A DNA stretch of 11,165 nucleotides from Streptosporangiaceae bacterium. GTDB lineage: Bacteria > Actinomycetota > Actinomycetes > Streptosporangiales > Streptosporangiaceae. The notes under the pieces are model-generated. The model made no database searches. It had not been told where the DNA came from and saw only the letters and a program-made list of their open reading frames with translations. The stretch covers positions 1 through 11,165 of the forward strand of contig JASHTQ010000562.1 of assembly GCA_030040475.1 (NCBI GenBank), read 5' to 3'. Shown here in pieces: positions 6,851 to 11,165 of the stretch. Both the position numbers and the translations under genes were made by a program. How positions within the stretch are numbered: the stretch's first letter is position 1; each line of letters starts with the position of its first letter.

Positions 6851-8697
6851 CCACCGCATCCGAGGGCAGCCCGGTGACGGCCCAGGCCCCCTCCCCCGCT
6901 CCGGTTCCGGACCCGGGCGCGCCCCGGCTCTCCGTGGAGAACCTGCGGATCCTGATGACGCCACGGCGCGGCATGCCGGACGCGGACGTGATCGACGAGA
7001 TCTCCTTCACCGTCCAGCCGGGTCAGGTGCTCGGCCTGGTGGGCGAGTCGGGTTCCGGCAAGACGACGGTCGCGCTGGCCCTGCTCGGGTACTTCAAGCG
7101 GGGCCTGCGGCTCGGCGGCGGCAGGATCCTCGTCGACGGCACCGACATCCTCGCGCTGCCAGAACACGAGCTGCAGAAGGTGCGCGGCCGGACGATCGCC
7201 TACGTGCCGCAGGACCCGTCGAGCGCGCTCAACCCGACCCTCAAGGTCGGCACCCAGCTGCGCGAGGTCTTCAAGATCCACGGCACCGACCCGGCCCGGC
7301 TCGACGACGTGCTCGCCGAGGCGGGCCTGGAGGACCCGGCGCCGATCCTCGCCGCCTACCCGCACCAGCTGTCCGGCGGGCAGCAGCAGCGGGTCGGCCT
7401 GGCCATGGCCTTCGCGTGCCGGCCGCGGCTGATCGTGCTCGACGAGCCGACGACCGGCCTGGACGTCACCACCCAGCGCCGCGTCCTGGACACGGTGCGC
7501 GGGCTGTGCAGGACCTACCAGGTGGCCGCGGTCTACATCAGCCACGACCTGGCCGTGGTCGCCGAGATCGCGGACCTGGTGGCGGTCATGTACGCCGGGC
7601 GGCTGATCGAGCTCGGCCAGGCCGGCGAGGTATTCGCCACGCCGTCGCACCCCTACACCCGCGGGCTGATGCGGGCCGTGCCCGTGCTGGAGAGCACGTA
7701 CGAGCTGCACGGCATGGCGGGCAGCCCGCCGCGGCCCGGCAGCCGCCCGCCGGGCTGCTTCTTCCAGCCACGGTGCGAGTTTGCGATCGCCCGGTGCGAG
7801 CAGCGCCAGCCGGACCTGGTCGCCGTCTCGGCGACCGGGCACGCGGCGCGGTGCATCCGCGCGGCGGAGATCAAGGCGCTGTCCGGCACGGTCACGCTGG
7901 CGGGCGAGCGGCCCGCGCCGTCCGCCGAAGAGCCGGTGCTCACGATCAGCGGCGTGTCGGTCTCCTATTCGGACAAGCCGGTGCTGCGCGACGTCAACCT
8001 CGTCGTCGGGGCCAGGCAGTCGGTCGCGATCGTCGGCACCTCGGGCTCGGGCAAGACCACGCTGGCCCGCTGTGTGGTCGGGCTGCACAAGGACTGGCAC
8101 GGGACGATCACGTTCGCGGGCAGCGAGCTGCCGCCCGGCGTCCGCCGCCGGACGCAGGACCAGCTGCGCCGGATCCAGTTCGTGTCGCAGAACCCCTACT
8201 CCTCGCTCAACCCCAGGCAGACGGTCGGCCAGATCGTCGGCGCGCCGCTGGCTCACTTCCACAAGCTGCCCGGCACGCAGCACCGGCAGCGGATCGCGGA
8301 CGCGCTGACCTCGGTCGCGCTGCGGGAGTCGTTCGCCGCGCGCTACCCCGACGAGCTGTCCGGCGGGGAACGGCAGCGGGTCGCGCTGGCCCGCGCCCTC
8401 GTGCTCGATCCCGACCTGCTGGTCTGTGACGAGGTCACCTCGGCACTGGACGTGTCGGTGCAGGCCGCGATCGTCGAGCTGCTGCTGCGGCTGCAGGCCG
8501 AGCGGGGCCTCGCGCTGCTGTTCATCACGCACAACCTGCCGCTGGTGCGCAGCATCGCGGACGACGTGACCGTCATCAGCGCCGGGGAGATCTGCGAGCG
8601 CGGCCCGGTCACCCAGGTGCTGTCCGCGCCGAGCCACGACTACACCCGCCAGCTGCTTGCCGACGTGCCCGCGTTCGGCGGGTCCGCGGCGGAGTGA
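6847..8697 (+). CDS. Fused double ATPase (DppD-DppF class) of the ABC importer
   Basis: This 616-residue cytoplasmic protein carries both nucleotide-binding domains of the importer in one chain. Domain 1 has Walker A GESGSGKTT (from residue 66), signature LSGGQQQR (175) and Walker B LIVLDEP (195-201). Domain 2 has Walker A GTSGSGKTT (from 397), signature LSGGERQR (504) and Walker B LLVCDEV with Asp528 and catalytic Glu529. All key residues are present in both halves, so both sites look competent. Between them is the oligopeptide-transporter C-terminal region, with Cys304, Cys310, Cys317 and Cys336 in a C-X5-C-X6-C-X18-C pattern; a related cysteine set in a mycobacterial DppD has been described as holding an Fe-S cluster. 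The first 25 or so residues are a Pro/Ala-rich tail. The start overlaps the previous stop (ATGA) and the stop overlaps the thioesterase start (GTGA), placing the importer and the thioesterase in one transcript. Confidence 0.93.
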   Translation: MTTASEGSPVTAQAPSPAPVPDPGAPRLSVENLRILMTPRRGMPDADVIDEISFTVQPGQVLGLVGESGSGKTTVALALLGYFKRGLRLGGGRILVDGTDILALPEHELQKVRGRTIAYVPQDPSSALNPTLKVGTQLREVFKIHGTDPARLDDVLAEAGLEDPAPILAAYPHQLSGGQQQRVGLAMAFACRPRLIVLDEPTTGLDVTTQRRVLDTVRGLCRTYQVAAVYISHDLAVVAEIADLVAVMYAGRLIELGQAGEVFATPSHPYTRGLMRAVPVLESTYELHGMAGSPPRPGSRPPGCFFQPRCEFAIARCEQRQPDLVAVSATGHAARCIRAAEIKALSGTVTLAGERPAPSAEEPVLTISGVSVSYSDKPVLRDVNLVVGARQSVAIVGTSGSGKTTLARCVVGLHKDWHGTITFAGSELPPGVRRRTQDQLRRIQFVSQNPYSSLNPRQTVGQIVGAPLAHFHKLPGTQHRQRIADALTSVALRESFAARYPDELSGGERQRVALARALVLDPDLLVCDEVTSALDVSVQAAIVELLLRLQAERGLALLFITHNLPLVRSIADDVTVISAGEICERGPVTQVLSAPSHDYTRQLLADVPAFGGSAAE

Positions 8698-9161
8698 CCG
8701 GGCTGGCCACTGGCGGCCGGGTGGTGCCGCCGGAGTGGATCGACTACAACGGCCACATGATGGACGCCTATTACTTCCTCGCGTTCACCGAGGCCACCGA
8801 GGCGTTCCTGGACCACGTCGGGCTGGGTGCCGGCTACCGGGCCCGGGCCGGCTGCGGCATGTACACCGCGGAGAGCCACCTGTGCTTCCTGGCTCCCGTC
8901 ACCCTGGGCGCCGCGCTGAGCTATCAGACGCTGCTGCTCGGCCACGACGCCAAGCGGCTGCACGTGTTCCACCGGATGACAAGCGCGGGCCTGGTGGCCG
9001 CCACCTGCGAGCTGATGTTCCTGCACGTCGGCCCGGAGGGGGTAACGCCGATGCCGGCCGAGGAGGCACGCGCGGTGGCCGCGCTGGCCGCCGCGCATGC
9101 GCTGGTCCCCCGGCCTGACCGGGCCGGGCGCAGGGTCGCGATGGCCGCTGTCCGGGGCTGA
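8694..9161 (+). CDS. Hotdog-fold acyl-CoA thioesterase, betainyl-CoA thioesterase-like
   Basis: This 155-residue cytoplasmic protein of the 4-hydroxybenzoyl-CoA thioesterase-type hotdog family has the motif DYNGHMMDAYY, with Asp17 at the position of the family's catalytic aspartate. The segments EWIDYNGHM, LYTAESH-like MYTAESHLCFL and LLGHDAKRLHVFH closely match my memory of CdhB-type betainyl-CoA thioesterases and of the thioesterase half of fused carnitine dehydrogenases. The predicted job is to hydrolyse the acyl-CoA made by the BKACE, giving glycine betaine and free CoA if the substrate is carnitine. The GTG start overlaps the ATPase stop as GTGA, so it is translated together with the transporter although its partner enzymes are encoded at the front of the cluster. 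It is the last gene of the cluster; the next gene is convergent. Confidence 0.83.
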   Translation: MTGLATGGRVVPPEWIDYNGHMMDAYYFLAFTEATEAFLDHVGLGAGYRARAGCGMYTAESHLCFLAPVTLGAALSYQTLLLGHDAKRLHVFHRMTSAGLVAATCELMFLHVGPEGVTPMPAEEARAVAALAAAHALVPRPDRAGRRVAMAAVRG

Positions 9162-9172
9162 CCGGCTCAGCC
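9156..9172. terminator. Possible bidirectional hairpin between convergent genes
   Basis: GGCTGA and TCAGCC form a perfect 6-bp stem around a 5-base loop. The stem contains the thioesterase stop codon and lies 10 bases beyond the stop of the minus-strand gene. The convergent gap is only 21 bases and holds no T-run on either strand, so termination here would be weak or factor-dependent. Confidence 0.3.
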
Positions 9173-9182
9173 AGCGGAACGG

Positions 9183-9671
9183 CTACGGGATGCCCGGCGG
9201 GGTTGGCCAGCCCGGCGCGGTGGGGCCTGGTTTGGGCCGGTAGGTGTGGGTCGGTCTGATCACCGGGCGCGTGCTGAGGGTCGGCGACGGCGCCGGGGAG
9301 GCCGGAGTGGCCCCCGGCCCGGACTGCGCCGACGGCGACGGCTGGGGGTAATAGCTCAGCGCCGGGGCGGACGCGGACGGCGTGGGCACCGGCGAGGCGG
9401 AGGCGGAGGCCGAGGCCTGGACCGAGCCGGGGACGAGGGCGGGCCGCAGCGTGACGTGGGCGCGGGGCGCGTTCGACGACGCGGCGGCGTGGCCGCCGCT
9501 CAGTATCACGCCAAGAGCGATCGCGGTGCCGCCGACGGCCACCGCCCCGGCGGACAGGGCGGCGCCGGACCGGAAGCTCATCTCCTCCAGGCGGGCATTG
9601 ATCGCTTTCCTGAGCTTGCCCGCCCGGCTCACCTCCTCGGTCATGACATAGCACGATACAGGGGGTTTCAC
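9183..9671 (-). CDS. Small single-helix membrane protein with Pro/Ser/Ala-rich tail, function unknown
   Basis: I do not recognise this 162-residue protein. A short basic/amphipathic N-terminus (SRAGKLRKAINARLEEM) is followed by one hydrophobic helix at about residues 33-57 (Ala/Gly/Val-rich), and then a long low-complexity tail rich in Pro, Ser, Ala and Thr ending in THTYRPKPGPTAPGWP. The layout suggests the N-terminus inside and a flexible tail outside or in the cell wall. The GTG at 9671 overlaps the kinase stop as GTGA on the minus strand, pointing to translational coupling. No Shine-Dalgarno sequence precedes it. The alternative ATG at 9644 starts MTEEVSRAGK and has TATCGT eight bases upstream, so it could be a leaderless start; I cannot decide between them. 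Plus-strand frames here are Arg/Gly-rich and look like shadows. Confidence 0.6.
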   Translation of the reverse strand: MKPPVSCYVMTEEVSRAGKLRKAINARLEEMSFRSGAALSAGAVAVGGTAIALGVILSGGHAAASSNAPRAHVTLRPALVPGSVQASASASASPVPTPSASAPALSYYPQPSPSAQSGPGATPASPAPSPTLSTRPVIRPTHTYRPKPGPTAPGWPTPPGIP

Positions 9672-11165
9672 CGCTTTGGTGGCAGGCTCGATGAGACCAT
9701 GAAGCGGCGGTAGCCCGCCTCGGCAAGCCGGAACGGGTCGGCGGCGGTGATTGGCTGGCCCATTTTCTGCTCTGAACGGGCCGTGGTATCCGCGTCCCGC
9801 ACCGTTCCCGCCGCGGCGGCTGCGATGAGGGCGGCGCCGCGGACGGTCAGCTCGTCCGTGCCTGCCGGGTAGAGCGGCAGGTCCAGCACGTCGGCGAGCA
9901 GCTGGCGCCAGGCCGGGGGCGCGCTGCCGCCGCCCGCGAGCATGACCGTGGCCGGGGCGCAGCCCGCGGCGCGCAGCTCGTCAAGCTGGCTGCGGAGCAG
10001 GAAGGCCACTCCCTCGAGCGCGGCGCGCATCAGGTCCTCGCGCCCGTGCGCCAGGGTCAGCCCGGTCCAGGCGCCGCCGGAGTCCCGGTGCGCCCACCGC
10101 TCGCCGGCCAGGTAGGGCAGGAACACCGGGGTGCTCGGGGACCAGGGGCGCTGCGCCGTGGCGTACAGCTCGTCCCAGCTCACGCCGAGCGTCCGCCGTA
10201 CCCAGTCGAGTGCCGCCCCCACGTTCTGCGCCCCGGCCAGGCGGTAGGTACCCGGGCCGACGGAGCGGAACAGGTTGGTCGCGCCGAGGCCCGCGTCGTC
10301 CCGGGCCGTATTTTCCAGTCCTGGATTATCCGGAACTGGATTATCTGGGACTGGATTATCCTGCACTGGATTATTCGGGACTGGATTATCCGGGACTGGG
10401 ATGATCAGCTGGCCACCGGTGCCGAGGGTGAGGAGTACCCAGTCGGGACCGGGGAGGCTGGCGGCCAGCAGGGACGCGGCGGTGTCGGCGGCGCCGGTCG
10501 CGACGGGGAGGCCTGGGGGCAGGCCGAGCGCCTCCGCGGCGGCGGGGAGCAGGTGGCCTGCGACCTGGGTCGACGGGAGGATCGGCGGCAGCAGGTCGGT
10601 GCGCAGGCCCAGGGCCTGCGCCACGTCGGCGGCCCAGGCGTCGCGCTCCAGGTCGAACAGCAGCGTGCCGGACGCGTCGGTCGGGTCGGTGGCGGGCTCG
10701 CCGGTCAGCCTGGTCCGCAGCCAGTCCTTGGGCGAGAGCATCCAGCGGGCCTGCCGGTAGGCGTCGGGCTCGTGCCTGGACAGCCAGAGCAGGATCGGGC
10801 CCGCCATGCCCGCCGACGGCGCGTTGCCGAGCCGGGCCCGCAGGTCCCCGGGCAGGCGCAGGTAGTCGTCTACCTCGGCGGATGCCCGGCCGTCGAGCCA
10901 TACGATCGCCGGGCGGGGAACCACGGCCCGTTCGGCATAAAGCACTAGGCCGTGCATCTGTCCGACGGCGGCTAGGCCCGCGACCTGAGCCGGAGCGGGA
11001 CCTAGGGCCGCGCGCACCGCGCTGCGGGCCGCGCGCCACCACTGCTCGGGGTCGGTCTCGGCCCAGCGATCGCACGGCGCGGCGACCCGGTACCCGGCGG
11101 CGCCGCGGCCGAGCACGGTGCCGTCGGTGGCGCACAGCAGCGCCTTGAGCCGGCTGGTGCCCAGG
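9668..11165 (-). CDS. Xylulokinase-like FGGY carbohydrate kinase, N-terminus cut by the window edge
   Basis: The frame stays open past the GTG at 11116 to the right edge, and the extra residues read LGTSRLKALL, the GTSxxKALL motif of the first FGGY ATP-binding strand. Only a few N-terminal residues should be missing, probably including the first conserved Asp. About 498 residues are visible, normal for xylulokinases. QMHGLVL and WLDGRAS match the substrate region of XylB-type enzymes; the catalytic-base region reads GAADTAA (Asp at 10484-10486), and the phosphate-binding motif GTGGQ follows. The C-terminal half has MLAGGGSAPPAWRQLLADVL, typical of the family. The expected reaction is ATP-dependent phosphorylation of D-xylulose or a related ketose. 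Oddly, about 30 residues of PDNPV-like pentapeptides are inserted directly after GTGGQLIIP, encoded by a 15-bp tandem repeat. Substrate is uncertain because FGGY kinases differ by few residues. Confidence 0.85.
   Translation of the reverse strand, partial: LGTSRLKALLCATDGTVLGRGAAGYRVAAPCDRWAETDPEQWWRAARSAVRAALGPAPAQVAGLAAVGQMHGLVLYAERAVVPRPAIVWLDGRASAEVDDYLRLPGDLRARLGNAPSAGMAGPILLWLSRHEPDAYRQARWMLSPKDWLRTRLTGEPATDPTDASGTLLFDLERDAWAADVAQALGLRTDLLPPILPSTQVAGHLLPAAAEALGLPPGLPVATGAADTAASLLAASLPGPDWVLLTLGTGGQLIIPVPDNPVPNNPVQDNPVPDNPVPDNPGLENTARDDAGLGATNLFRSVGPGTYRLAGAQNVGAALDWVRRTLGVSWDELYATAQRPWSPSTPVFLPYLAGERWAHRDSGGAWTGLTLAHGREDLMRAALEGVAFLLRSQLDELRAAGCAPATVMLAGGGSAPPAWRQLLADVLDLPLYPAGTDELTVRGAALIAAAAAGTVRDADTTARSEQKMGQPITAADPFRLAEAGYRRFMVSSSLPPKR
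10321..10395. repeat. 15-bp tandem repeat inside the kinase gene
   Basis: Five adjacent 15-base units of the form CTGGATTATCCGGGA differ at one to four positions, with a decayed sixth unit after them. Translated on the minus strand they give pentapeptides of the type PDNPV. The period is a multiple of three, so copy changes keep the reading frame. The unit is clearly more AT-rich (GGATTAT core) than the surrounding gene. Confidence 0.9.

Noticed and set aside
4895..6964. Minus-strand frame of 689 codons opposite the permease genes
   Set aside because: His/Arg/Asp-rich antisense shadow; the plus strand encodes two canonical permeases with EAA loops in the same interval.
10321..10395. CRISPR-like array
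   Set aside because: Units are 15 bp and directly adjacent with no spacers, and they lie in frame inside a coding gene; no cas genes are nearby.
10046..10948. Plus-strand frame with repeated Trp-Ile-Ile segments opposite the kinase
   Set aside because: The WII repeats are the translated complement of the 15-bp tandem repeat; the minus strand encodes the FGGY kinase.

Overview
The window comes from a high-GC actinomycete. Third codon positions are almost all G or C, GTG starts are common, genes are coupled by GTGA/ATGA overlaps, and a Tat-type lipoprotein binding protein and a membrane-anchored WD40 protein with a Ser/Thr/Pro linker are present. Genus cannot be fixed from the sequence alone.

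Layout. (1) 3-1202 (+): the 3' part of a membrane protein whose outer part is a seven-repeat WD40 propeller, cut by the left edge. (2) 1203-1289: a short intergenic region with a promoter candidate and a palindrome-like operator. (3) 1290-9161 (+): seven genes in one direction: a BKACE/DUF849 beta-keto acid cleavage enzyme, an L-carnitine dehydrogenase-type 3-hydroxyacyl dehydrogenase, a complete dipeptide/oligopeptide-class ABC importer (binding protein, two permeases, one fused double ATPase), and a hotdog acyl-CoA thioesterase. A second promoter and operator lie at 3197-3269, ahead of the binding-protein gene. (4) 9183-11165 (-): a small proline/serine-rich membrane protein of unknown function, and upstream of it a xylulokinase-like FGGY sugar kinase cut by the right edge.

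How the genes work together. The dehydrogenase, BKACE and thioesterase are the three enzyme types of the aerobic carnitine-to-glycine betaine route: L-carnitine is oxidised to 3-dehydrocarnitine, which is cleaved with acetyl-CoA to acetoacetate and betainyl-CoA, and the latter is hydrolysed to glycine betaine. The dehydrogenase and thioesterase look like the carnitine enzymes. The BKACE is a longer subtype, so the true substrate could be carnitine, an acylated or conjugated form, or another beta-hydroxy acid. The unusual part is the transporter: an Opp/Dpp-class importer sits inside the catabolic cluster where a ProU-type or BCCT carnitine transporter might be expected. Both transcription units carry nearly the same 17-bp site (14 of 17 bases identical), suggesting one regulator, encoded outside the window, controls uptake and breakdown together.

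The minus-strand pair seems unrelated to that pathway. Its kinase carries a 15-bp tandem repeat that inserts a PDNPV-like pentapeptide array directly after the GTGGQ motif.
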